A stretch of DNA of 64,000 nucleotides, taken from the NCBI GenBank assembly GCA_040954595.2, contig CM082581.2:1550001-1614000 (forward strand), read 5' to 3'. The DNA comes from Balanoglossus misakiensis. Taxonomy: Eukaryota; Hemichordata. Positions 1 to 12,877 of the stretch are shown here, in pieces. Both the position numbers and the translations under genes were made by a program. Within the stretch, counting starts at the first letter, position 1, and each line of letters opens with the position of its first letter. The notes below the pieces were generated by a model. The model made no database searches. It saw only the letters and a program-made list of their open reading frames with translations, and had not been told where the DNA came from.

Positions 1-1249
1 TTTCTCATTTTTTGGTGCATTTTCACCCATGATTTTTTTTCAAAAATCGACGAAATTGTGAGATTTTGCAAAGTCGAAAATTTGTCATTTTTTGATGATT
101 TTCACCCATGATTTTTATTCAAAATTGACGAAATTTTGAGATTTTGCAAAGTCGAAAATTTGTCATTTTTTCATGATTTCCCCCCATGATTTTTTTCAAA
201 AATCGACGAAATTTTGAGATTTTGCAAAGTCGACGAAAATGTGTCATTTTTTGATGATTTTCACCCATTTTTTTTCAAAAATCGACGAAATTTTGAGATT
301 TGGCAAAATCGAAAATTTGTCATTTTTTGATGATTTTCCCCCATGATTGTTTTTTAAAAATGGACGAAAGTTTGAGATTTTGCAAAGACGAAAATTTGTC
401 ATTTTTGATGATTTTTACCCATGATTTTTTTTCAAAAATGGACGAAATTTTTAGATTTTGCAAAGACGAAAATTTGTCATTTTTTGATGATTTTCACCCA
501 TGATTTTTTTTCAAAAATCGACGAAATTTTGAGATTTTGCAAAGAGGAAAATTTGTCATTTTTTGATGATTTTCAACCATGATTTTTTTTCAAAAATCGA
601 CGAAAATTCGAGATTTTGCAAAGATGAAAATTTGTCATTTTTGATGATTTTTACCCATAATTTTTTTTCAGAAATGGACGAAATTTTGAGATTTTGCAAA
701 GACGAAAATTTGTCATTTTTTGATGATTTTCACCCATGATTTTTTTTCAAAAATGGACGAAATTTTGAGATTTTGCAAAGACGAAAATTTGTCATTTTTT
801 GATGATTTTCACCCATGATTTTTTTCAAAATTGACGAAATTTTGAGATTTTGTAAAGTCAAAAATTTGTAATTTTTTGATGATTTTCAACAATTTTTTTA
901 AAAAATCGACGAAAATTTGAGATTTTTCAGTCAAAAATTTGTCATTTTTTGATGATTTTCCCCCATGATTTTTTTCAAAAATCGACGAAATTTTGAGATT
1001 TTGCAAAGTTGAAAATTTTTCAAAAATCGACGAAATTTATAGATTTTGCAAAGAGGAAAATTTGTCGTTTTTTGATGATTTTCACCCATGATTTTTTTCA
1101 AAATTGACGAAATTTTGAGTTTTTGCAGTCGAAAATTTGTCATTTTTTGATGATTTTCACCCATGATTTTTTCAAAATTGACGAAATTTTGAAATTTTGC
1201 AGTCGAAAATTTGTCATTTTTTGATCATTTTCCCCATGATTTTTTTCAA

Positions 1250-4123
1250 AAATCGACGAAATTTTGAGATTTTGCAAAGTCGAAAATTTGTCATTTTTTG
1301 ATGATTTTCACCCTTGATTCTCTTCAAAAATCGACGAAATTTTGAGATTTTGCAGAGTCGAAAATTTATCATTTTTTGATGATTTTCACCCATGATTTTT
1401 TTCAAAAATCGATGAAATTTTGAGATTTTGCAGTAAAAAAATTGTCATTTTTTGATGATTTTCACCCATGATTTTTTTCAAAATTGACGAAATTTTGAGA
1501 TTTTGCAGTCGAAAATTTGTCATTTTTTGATCATTTTCCCCCATGATTTTTTTCAAAAATCGACGAAATTTTCAGATTTTGCAAAGTCGAAAATTTGTCA
1601 TTTTTTCATGATTTTCACCCATGATTTTTTCAAAAATCGACGAAATTTTGAGATTTTGCAGTCGAAAATTTGTAATTTTTTGATGATTTTCCCCCATGAT
1701 TTTTTTCAAAAATCGACGAAATTTTGAGATTTTGCAAAGTCGAAAATTTGTCATTTTTTGATGATTTTCACCCATGATTTTCTTCAAAAATCGACGAAAT
1801 TTTGAGATTTTGCAAAGTCGAAAATTTGTCATTTTTTGATTATTTTCACCCATGATTTTTTTCAAAAATCGACGAAATTTTGAGATTTTGCGAAGTCGAA
1901 AATTTGTCATTTTTTGATGATTTTCACCCATGATTTTTTTCAAAAATCGACGAAATGTTGAGCTTTTGCAAAGTCGAAAAATTGTCATTTTTTGATGATT
2001 TTCACCCATGATTTTTTTCAAAAATCGACGAAAATTTGAGATTTTGCAAAGATGAAAATTTGTCATTTTTGATGATTTTTACCCATAATTTTTTTTCAGA
2101 AATGGACGAAATTTTGAGATTTTGCAAAGTCGAAAATGTGTCATTTTTTGATGATTTTCACCCGTTTTTTTTCAAAATTTGTCATTTTTTCATGATTTTC
2201 ATCCATGATTTTTTTCAAAAATCGACGAAATTTTGAGATTTTGCAAAGTCGAAAATTTGTCATTTTTTGATGATTTTCCCCCATGATTTTTTTCAAAAAT
2301 CGACGAAATTTTGAGATTTTGCAAAGTCGAAAATTTGTCATTTTTTGATGATTTTCACCCATGATTTTCTTCAAAAATCGACGAAATTTTCAGATTTTGC
2401 AAAGTCGAAAATTTGTCATTTTTTGATTATTTTCACCCATGATTTTTTTCAAAAATCGACGAAATTTTGAGATTTTGCGAAATCGAAAATTTGTCATTTT
2501 TTGATGATTTTCACCCATGATTTTTTTCAAAAATCGACGAAATGTTGAGATTTTGCAAAGTCGAAAAATTGTCATTTTTTGATGATTTTCAACCATGATT
2601 TTTTTCAAAAATCGACGAAAATTTGAGATTTTGCAAAGATGAAAATTTGTCATTTTTGATGATTTTTACCCATAATTTTTTTTCAAAAATCGACGAAATT
2701 TTGAGATTTTGCAAAGTCGAAAATTTGTCATTTTTTGATGATTTTCACCCTTGATTCTCTTCAAAAATCGACGAAATTTTGAGATTTTGCAGAGTCGAAA
2801 ATTTATCATTTTTTGATGATTTTCACCCATGATTTTTTTCAAAAATCGATGAAATTTTGAGATTTTGCAGTAAAAAAATTGTCATTTTTTGATGATTTTC
2901 ACCCATGATTTTTTTCAAAATTGACGAAATTTTGAGATTTTGCAGTCGAAAATTTGTCATTTTTTGATCATTTTCCCCCATGATTTTTTTCAAAAATCGA
3001 CGAAATTTTCAGATTTTGCAAAGTCGAAAATTTGTCATTTTTTCATGATTTTCACCCATGATTTTTTCAAAAATCGACGAAATTTTGAGATTTTGCAGTC
3101 GAAAATTTGTAATTTTTTGATGATTTTCCCCCATGATTTTTTTCAAAAATCGACGAAATTTTGAGATTTTGCAAAGTCGAAAATTTGTCATTTTTTGATG
3201 ATTTTCACCCATGATTTTCTTCAAAAATCGACGAAATTTTGAGATTTTGCAAAGTCGAAAATTTGTCATTTTTTGATTATTTTCACCCATGATTTTTTTC
3301 AAAAATCGACGAAATTTTGAGATTTTGCGAAGTCGAAAATTTGTCATTTTTTGATGATTTTCACCCATGATTTTTTTCAAAAATCGACGAAATGTTGAGC
3401 TTTTGCAAAGTCGAAAAATTGTCATTTTTTGATGATTTTCACCCATGATTTTTTTCAAAAATCGACGAAAATTTGAGATTTTGCAAAGATGAAAATTTGT
3501 CATTTTTGATGATTTTTACCCATAATTTTTTTTCAGAAATGGACGAAATTTTGAGATTTTGCAAAGTCGAAAATGTGTCATTTTTTGATGATTTTCACCC
3601 GTTTTTTTTCAAAATTTGTCATTTTTTCATGATTTTCATCCATGATTTTTTTCAAAAATCGACGAAATTTTGAGATTTTGCAAAGTCGAAAATTTGTCAT
3701 TTTTTGATGATTTTCCCCCATGATTTTTTTCAAAAATCGACGAAATTTTGAGATTTTGCAAAGTCGAAAATTTGTCATTTTTTGATGATTTTCACCCATG
3801 ATTTTCTTCAAAAATCGACGAAATTTTCAGATTTTGCAAAGTCGAAAATTTGTCATTTTTTGATTATTTTCACCCATGATTTTTTTCAAAAATCGACGAA
3901 ATTTTGAGATTTTGCGAAATCGAAAATTTGTCATTTTTTGATGATTTTCACCCATGATTTTTTTCAAAAATCGACGAAATGTTGAGATTTTGCAAAGTCG
4001 AAAAATTGTCATTTTTTGATGATTTTCAACCATGATTTTTTTCAAAAATCGACGAAAATTTGAGATTTTGCAAAGATGAAAATTTGTCATTTTTGATGAT
4101 TTTTACCCATAATTTTTTTTCAG
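1250..4123. repeat. Tandem higher-order repeat, two 1,437-bp units
   Basis: Within the satellite, about 18 monomers form a unit of 1,437 bp present twice in tandem (about 1250-2686 and 2687-4123). Marker variants recur at exactly this offset: CCCTTGATTCTC at 1311 and 2748, the GCAGTAAAAAAATT variant at about 1430 and 2867, and the AGCTTTTGC variant at about 1962 and 3399. The two units look nearly identical, while neighbouring monomers inside a unit differ clearly. That is the usual signature of recent unequal exchange acting on a multi-monomer block. Confidence 0.9.
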
Positions 4124-5785
4124 AAATGGACGAAATTTTGAGATTTTGCAAAGTCGAAAATGTGTCATTTTTTGATGATTTTCACCCATGATTTTTTTCA
4201 AAAATCGACGAAATTTTGAGATTTTGCAAAGTCGAAAATGTGTCATTTTTTGATGATTTTCACCCATGTTTTTTTTTAAAAATCGACGAACCTATGATTT
4301 TTTTCAAAATCGACGAAATTTTGTGATTTTGCAAAGTCGAAAATTTTGTCATTTTTTGATGATTTTCAACCATGATTTTTTTTCAAAAATCGACGAAATT
4401 TTGAGATTTTGCAAAGTCGAAAATTTTGTCATTTTTTGATGATTTTCAACCATGATTTTTTTTCAAAAATCGACGAAAATTTGAGATTTTGCAAAGTCGA
4501 AAATGTGTCATTTTTTGATGATTTTCACCCGTTTTTTTTTCAAAATTTGTCATTTTTTTCATGATTTTCACCCATGATTTTTTTCAAAAATCGACGAAAT
4601 TTTGAGATTTTGCAAAGTCGAAAATTTGTCATTTTTTGATGATTTTCACCCATGATTTTTTTCAAAAATCGACGAAATTTTGAGATTTTGCAAAGTCGAA
4701 AATGTGTCATTTTTTGATGATTTTCACCCATGTTTTTTTTTTAAAAATCGACGAACCTATGATTTTTTTCAAAATCGACGAAATTTTGTGATTTTGCAAA
4801 GTCGAAAATTTTGTCATTTTTTGATGATTTTCAACCCTGATTTTTTTTCAAAAATCGACGAAATTTTGAGATTTTGCAAAATCGAAAATTTGTCATTTTT
4901 TGATGATTTTCCCCCAGTGGTTTTTTTCAAAATCGACGAAATTTTGAGATTTTGCAAAGTCGAAAATTTGTCATTTTTTGATGATTTTCCCCACATGATT
5001 TTTTTTCAAAAATGGACGAAATTTTGAGATTTTGCAAAGACGAACATTTGTCATTTTTTGATGATTTTCACCCATGATTTTTATCAAAAATCGACGAAAT
5101 TTTGAGATTTTGCAAAATCGAAAATTTGTCATTTTTTGATGATTTTCCCCCAGTGGTTTTTTTCAAAATCGACGAAATTTTGAGATTTTGCAAAGTCGAA
5201 AATTTGTCATTTTTTGATGATTTTCCCCACATGATTTTTTTTCAAAAATGGACGAAATTTTGAGATTTTGCAAAGTCGAAAATGTGTCATTTTTTGATGA
5301 TTTTCACCCGTTTTTTTTCAAAATTTGTCATTTTTTGATGATTTTCACCCATGATTTTTTTTCAAAAATCGACGAAATTTTGAGATTTTGCAAAGTCGAA
5401 AATTTGTCATTTTTTGATGATTTTCACCCATGATTTTTTTCAAAAATCGACGAAATTTTGAGATTTTGCAAAGTCGAAAATTTGTCATTTTTTGATGATT
5501 TTCACCCATGATTTTTTCAAAAATTGACGAAATTTTGAGATTTTGCAAAGTCGAAAATTTTTCATTTTTTCATGATTTTCCCCCATGATTTTTATCAAAA
5601 ATCGACGAAATTTTGTGATTTTACAAAGTCGAAAATTTTGTCATTTTTTGATTATTTTCACCCATGATTTTTTTCAAAAATCGACGAAATTTTGAGATTT
5701 TGCGAAGTCGAAAATTTGTCATTTTTTGATGATTTTCACCCATGATTTTTTTCAAAAATCGACGAAATGTTGAGATTTTGCAAAG

Positions 5786-8700
5786 TCCAAAATTTTGTCA
5801 TTTTTTGATGATTTTCACCCATGATTTTTTTCAAAATTGACGAAATTTTGAGATTTTGTAAAGTCAAAAATTTGTAATTTTTTGATGATTTTCAACAATT
5901 TTTTTAAAAAATCGACGAAAATTTGAGATTTTTCAGTCAAAAATTTGTCATTTTTTGATGATTTTCCCCCATGATTTTTTTCAAAAATCGACGAAATTTT
6001 GAGATTTTGCAAAGTTGAAAATTTTTCAAAAATCGACGAAATTTATAGATTTTGCAAAGAGGAAAATTTGTCATTTTTTGATGATTTTCACCCATGATTT
6101 TTTTCAAAATTGACGAAATTTTGAGTTTTTGCAGTCGAAAATTTGTCATTTTTTGATGATTTTCACCCATGATTTTTTCAAAATTGACGAAATTTTGAAA
6201 TTTTGCAGTCGAAAATTTGTCATTTTTTGATCATTTTCCCCATGATTTTTTTCAAAAATCGACGAAATTTTGAGATTTTGCAAAGTCGAAAATTTGTCAT
6301 TTTTTGATGATTTTCACCCTTGATTCTCTTCAAAAATCGACGAAATTTTGAGATTTTGCAGAGTCGAAAATTTATCATTTTTTGATGATTTTCACCCATG
6401 ATTTTTTTCAAAAATCGATGAAATTTTGAGATTTTGCAGTAAAAAAATTGTCATTTTTTGATGATTTTCACCCATGATTTTTTTCAAAATTGACGAAATT
6501 TTGAGATTTTGCAGTCGAAAATTTGTCATTTTTTGATCATTTTCCCCCATGATTTTTTTCAAAAATCGACGAAATTTTCAGATTTTGCAAAGTCGAAAAT
6601 TTGTCATTTTTTCATGATTTTCACCCATGATTTTTTCAAAAATCGACGAAATTTTGAGATTTTGCAGTCGAAAATTTGTAATTTTTTGATGATTTTCCCC
6701 CATGATTTTTTTCAAAAATCGACGAAATTTTGAGATTTTGCAAAGTCGAAAATTTGTCATTTTTTGATGATTTTCACCCATGATTTTCTTCAAAAATCGA
6801 CGAAATTTTGAGATTTTGCAAAGTCGAAAATTTGTCATTTTTTGATTATTTTCACCCATGATTTTTTTCAAAAATCGACGAAATTTTGAGATTTTGCGAA
6901 GTCGAAAATTTGTCATTTTTTGATGATTTTCACCCATGATTTTTTTCAAAAATCGACGAAATGTTGAGATTTTGCAAAGTCGAAAAATTGTCATTTTTTG
7001 ATGATTTTCACCCATGATTTTTTTCAAAAATCGACGAAAATTTGAGATTTTGCAAAGATGAAAATTTGTCATTTTTGATGATTTTTACCCATAATTTTTT
7101 TTCAGAAATGGACGAAATTTTGAGATTTTGCAAAGTCGAAAATGTGTCATTTTTTGATGATTTTCACCCGTTTTTTTTCAAAATTTGTCATTTTTTCATG
7201 ATTTTCATCCATGATTTTTTTCAAAAATCGACGAAATTTTGAGATTTTGCAAAGTCGAAAATTTGTCATTTTTTGATGATTTTCCCCCATGATTTTTTTC
7301 AAAAATCGACGAAATTTTGAGATTTTGCAAAGTCGAAAATTTGTCATTTTTTGATGATTTTCACCCATGATTTTCTTCAAAAATCGACGAAATTTTGAGA
7401 TTTTGCAAAGTCGAAAATTTGTCATTTTTTGATGATTTTCACCCTTGATTCTCTTCAAAAATCGACGAAATTTTGAGATTTTGCAGAGTCGAAAATTTAT
7501 CATTTTTTGATGATTTTCACCCATGATTTTTTTCAAAAATCGATGAAATTTTGAGATTTTGCAGTAAAAAAATTGTCATTTTTTGATGATTTTCACCCAT
7601 GATTTTTTTCAAAATTGACGAAATTTTGAGATTTTGCAGTCGAAAATTTGTCATTTTTTGATCATTTTCCCCCATGATTTTTTTCAAAAATCGACGAAAT
7701 TTTCAGATTTTGCAAAGTCGAAAATTTGTCATTTTTTGATGATTTTCACCCTTGATTCTCTTCAAAAATCGACGAAATTTTGAGATTTTGCAGAGTCGAA
7801 AATTTATCATTTTTTGATGATTTTCACCCATGATTTTTTTCAAAAATCGATGAAATTTTGAGATTTTGCAGTAAAAAAATTGTCATTTTTTGATGATTTT
7901 CACCCATGATTTTTTTCAAAATTGACGAAATTTTGAGATTTTGCAGTCGAAAATTTGTCATTTTTTGATCATTTTCCCCCATGATTTTTTTCAAAAATCG
8001 ACGAAATTTTCAGATTTTGCAAAGTCGAAAATTTGTCATTTTTTCATGATTTTCACCCATGATTTTTTCAAAAATCGACGAAATTTTGAGATTTTGCAGT
8101 CGAAAATTTGTAATTTTTTGATGATTTTCCCCCATGATTTTTTTCAAAAATCGACGAAATTTTGAGATTTTGCAAAGTCGAAAATTTGTCATTTTTTGAT
8201 GATTTTCACCCATGATTTTCTTCAAAAATCGACGAAATTTTGAGATTTTGCAAAGTCGAAAATTTGTCATTTTTTGATTATTTTCACCCATGATTTTTTT
8301 CAAAAATCGACGAAATTTTGAGATTTTGCGAAGTCGAAAATTTGTCATTTTTTGATGATTTTCACCCATGATTTTTTTCAAAAATCGACGAAATGTTGAG
8401 ATTTTGCAAAGTCGAAAAATTGTCATTTTTTGATGATTTTCACCCATGATTTTTTTCAAAAATCGACGAAAATTTGAGATTTTGCAAAGATGAAAATTTG
8501 TCATTTTTGATGATTTTTACCCATAATTTTTTTTCAGAAATGGACGAAATTTTGAGATTTTGCAAAGTCGAAAATGTGTCATTTTTTGATGATTTTCACC
8601 CGTTTTTTTTCAAAATTTGTCATTTTTTCATGATTTTCATCCATGATTTTTTTCAAAAATCGACGAAATTTTGAGATTTTGCAAAGTCGAAAATTTGTCA

Positions 8701-9000
8701 TTTTTTGATGATTTTCCCCCATGATTTTTTTCAAAAATCGACGAAATTTTGAGATTTTGCAAAGTCGAAAATTTGTCATTTTTTGATGATTTTCACCCAT
8801 GATTTTCTTCAAAAATCGACGAAATTTTGAGATTTTGCAAAGTCGAAAATTTGTCATTTTTTGATGATTTTCACCCTTGATTCTCTTCAAAAATCGACGA
8901 AATTTTGAGATTTTGCAGAGTCGAAAATTTATCATTTTTTGATGATTTTCACCCATGATTTTTTTCAAAAATCGATGAAATTTTGAGATTTTGCAGTAAA
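5786..9000. repeat. Repeated higher-order block (offset 5,006 bp) with 1,125-bp and 307-bp derivatives
   Basis: The stretch from about 780 to 2385 recurs at 5786-7391, an offset of 5,006 bp. After 7391 it jumps back to an earlier point in the unit. The marker CCCTTGATTCTC therefore occurs at 6317, 7442, 7749 and 8874, with spacings of 1,125, 307 and 1,125 bp. The difference between 1,437 and 1,125 is 312 bp, four monomers of 78 bp, so the shorter units look like in-register four-monomer deletions. Confidence 0.85.
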
Positions 9001-9139
9001 AAAATTGTCATTTTTTGATGATTTTCACCCATGATTTTTTTCAAAATTGACGAAATTTTGAGATTTTGCAGTCGAAAATTTGTCATTTTTTGATCATTTT
9101 CCCCCATGATTTTTTTCAAAAATCGACGAAATTTTCAGA

Positions 9140-10600
9140 TTTTGCAAAGTCGAAAATTTGTCATTTTTTCATGATTTTCACCCATGATTTTTTCAAAAAT
9201 CGACGAAATTTTGAGATTTTGCAAAGTCGAAAATTTGTCATTTTTTGATGATTTTCCCCCATGATTTTTTTCAAAAATCGACGAAATTTTGAGATTTTGC
9301 AAAGTCGAAAATTTGTCATTTTTTGATGATTTTCACCCATGATTTTCTTCAAAAATCGACGAAATTTTCAGATTTTGCAAAGTCGAAAATTTGTCATTTT
9401 TTGATTATTTTCACCCATGATTTTTTTCAAAAATCGACGAAATTTTGAGATTTTGCGAAGTCGAAAATTTGTCATTTTTTGATGATTTTCACCCCTGATT
9501 TTTTTCAAAAATCGACGAAATGTTGAGATTTTGCAAAGTCGAAAAATTGTCATTTTTTGATGATTTTCAACCATGATTTTTTTCAAAAATCGACGAAAAT
9601 TTGAGATTTTGCAAAGATGAAAATTTGTCATTTTTGATGATTTTTACCCATAATTTTTTTTCAGAAATGGACGAAATTTTGAGATTTTGCAAAGTCGAAA
9701 ATGTGTCATTTTTTGATGATTTTCACCCATGATTTTTTTCAAAAATCGACGAAATTTTGAGATTTTGCAAAGTCGAAAATGTGTCATTTTTTGATGATTT
9801 TCACCCATGTTTTTTTTTTAAAAATCGACGAACCTATGATTTTTTTCAAAATCGACGAAATTTTGTGATTTTGCAAAGTCGAAAATTTTGTCATTTTTTG
9901 ATGATTTTCAACCATGATTTTTTTTCAAAAATCGACGAAATTTTGAGATTTTGCAAAGTCGAAAATTTTGTCATTTTTTGATGATTTTCAACCATGATTT
10001 TTTTTCAAAAATCGACGAAAATTTGAGATTTTGCAAAGTCGAAAATGTGTCATTTTTTGATGATTTTCACCCGTTTTTTTTTCAAAATTTGTCATTTTTT
10101 TCATGATTTTCACCCATGATTTTTTTCAAAAATCGACGAAATTTTGAGATTTTGCAAAGTCGAAAATTTGTCATTTTTTGATGATTTTCACCCATGATTT
10201 TTTTCAAAAATCGACGAAATTTTGAGATTTTGCAAAGTCGAAAATGTGTCATTTTTTGATGATTTTCACCCATGTTTTTTTTTTAAAAATCGACGAACCT
10301 ATGATTTTTTTCAAAATCGACGAAATTTTGTGATTTTGCAAAGTCGAAAATTTTGTCATTTTTTGATGATTTTCAACCCTGATTTTTTTTCAAAAATCGA
10401 CGAAATTTTGAGATTTTGCAAAATCGAAAATTTGTCATTTTTTGATGATTTTCCCCCAGTGGTTTTTTTCAAAATCGACGAAATTTTGAGATTTTGCAAA
10501 GTCGAAAATTTGTCATTTTTTGATGATTTTCCCCACATGATTTTTTTTCAAAAATGGACGAAATTTTGAGATTTTGCAAAGACGAACATTTGTCATTTTT
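9140..10600. repeat. Copy of satellite block 3600-5060 (offset 5,542 bp)
   Basis: The run of marker monomers at 4540-5060, including the CCCAGTGG and CCCCACATGA variants and the AACCTATGATT join, recurs at 10,082-10,600 with a constant offset of 5,542 bp. The second large offset differs from the 5,006-bp one, so the array grew by more than one kilobase-scale duplication. Confidence 0.8.
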
Positions 10601-11339
10601 TGATGATTTTCACCCATGATTTTTTTTCAAAAATCGACGAAATTTTGAGATTTTGCAAAGTCGAAAATTTGTCATTTTTTGATGATTTTCACCCATGATT
10701 TTTTTCAAAAATCGACGAAATTTTGAGATTTTGCAAAGTCGAAAATGTGTCATTTTTTGATGATTTTCACCCATGTTTTTTTTTTAAAAATCGACGAACC
10801 TATGATTTTTTTCAAAATCGACGAAATTTTGTGATTTTGCAAAGTCGAAAATTTTGTCATTTTTTGATGATTTTCAACCCTGATTTTTTTTCAAAAATCG
10901 ACGAAATTTTGAGATTTTGCAAAATCGAAAATTTGTCATTTTTTGATGATTTTCCCCACATGATTTTTTTCAAAATCGACGAAATTTTGAGATTTTGCAA
11001 AGTCGAAAATTTTTCATTTTTTCATGATTTTCCCCCATGATTTTTATCAAAAATCGACGAAATTTTGAGATTTTGCAAAATCGAAAATTTGTCATTTTTT
11101 GATGATTTTCCCCCAGTGGTTTTTTTCAAAATCGACGAAATTTTGAGATTTTGCAAAATCGAAAATTTGTCATTTTTTGATGATTTTCCCCACATGATTT
11201 TTTTCAAAATCGACGAAATTTTGAGATTTTGCAAAGTCGAAAATTTTTCATTTTTTCATGATTTTCCCCCATGATTTTTATCAAAAATCGACGAAATTTT
11301 GAGATTTTGCAAAATCGAAAATTTGTCATTTTTTGATGA

Positions 11340-12877
11340 TTTTCCCCCAGTGGTTTTTTTCAAAATCGACGAAATTTTGAGATTTTGCAAAGTCGAAAAT
11401 TTGTCATTTTTTGATGATTTTCCCCACATGATTTTTTTTCAAAAATGGACGAAATTTTGAGATTTTGCAAAGACGAAAATTTGTCATTTTTTGATGATTT
11501 TCACCCATGATTTTTTTTCAAAAATCGACGAAATTTTGAGATTTTGCAAAGTCGAAAATGTGTCATTTTTTGATGATTTTCACCCGTTTTTTTTCAAAAT
11601 TTGTCATTTTTTGATGATTTTCACCCATGATTTTTTTTCAAAAATCGACGAAATTTTGAGATTTTGCAAAGTCGAAAATTTGTCATTTTTTGATGATTTT
11701 CACCCATGATTTTTTTCAAAAATCGACGAAATTTTGAGATTTTGCAAAGTCGAAAATTTGTCATTTTTTGATGATTTTCACCCATGATTTTTTCAAAAAT
11801 TGACGAAATTTTGAGATTTTGCAAAGTCGAAAATTTTTCATTTTTTCATGATTTTCCCCCATGATTTTTATCAAAAATCGACGAAATTTTGTGATTTTAC
11901 AAAGTCGAAAATTTTGTCATTTTTTGATTATTTTCACCCATGATTTTTTTCAAAAATCGACGAAATTTTGAGATTTTGCGAAGTCGAAAATTTGTCATTT
12001 TTTGATGATTTTCACCCATGATTTTTTTCAAAAATCGACGAAATGTTGAGATTTTGCAAAGTCCAAAATTTTGTCATTTTTTGATGATTTTCAACCATGA
12101 TTTTTTTTCAAAAATCGACGAAAATTTGAGATTTTGCAAAGTCGAAAATGTGTCATTTTTTGATGATTTTCCCCCAGTGGTTTTTTTCAAAATCGACGAA
12201 ATTTTGAGATTTTGCAAAGTCGAAAATTTGTCATTTTTTGATGATTTTCCCCACATGATTTTTTTTCAAAAATGGACGAAATTTTGAGATTTTGCAAAGA
12301 CGAAAATTTGTCATTTTTTGATGATTTTCACCCATGATTTTTTTTCAAAAATCGACGAAATTTTGAGATTTTGCAAAGTCGAAAATGTGTCATTTTTTGA
12401 TGATTTTCACCCGTTTTTTTTCAAAATTTGTCATTTTTTGATGATTTTCACCCATGATTTTTTTTCAAAAATCGACGAAATTTTGAGATTTTGCAAAGTC
12501 GAAAATTTGTCATTTTTTGATGATTTTCACCCATGATTTTTTTCAAAAATCGACGAAATTTTGAGATTTTGCAAAGTCGAAAATTTGTCATTTTTTGATG
12601 ATTTTCACCCATGATTTTTTCAAAAATTGACGAAATTTTGAGATTTTGCAAAGTCGAAAATTTTTCATTTTTTCATGATTTTCCCCCATGATTTTTATCA
12701 AAAATCGACGAAATTTTGTGATTTTACAAAGTCGAAAATTTTGTCATTTTTTGATTATTTTCACCCATGATTTTTTTCAAAAATCGACGAAATTTTGAGA
12801 TTTTGCGAAGTCGAAAATTTGTCATTTTTTGATGATTTTCACCCATGATTTTTTTCAAAAATCGACGAAATGTTGAG
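11340..12877. repeat. 827-bp tandem duplication inside the satellite
   Basis: About 11,340-12,050 recurs at about 12,167-12,877 with an offset of 827 bp. TTTCCCCCAGTGG is at 11,341 and 12,168, and the truncated-monomer marker CCCGTTTTTTTTC follows in both. Part of this block also matches 5345-5815 (offset 6,276). It marks the right half of the array as another local amplification. Confidence 0.8.
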
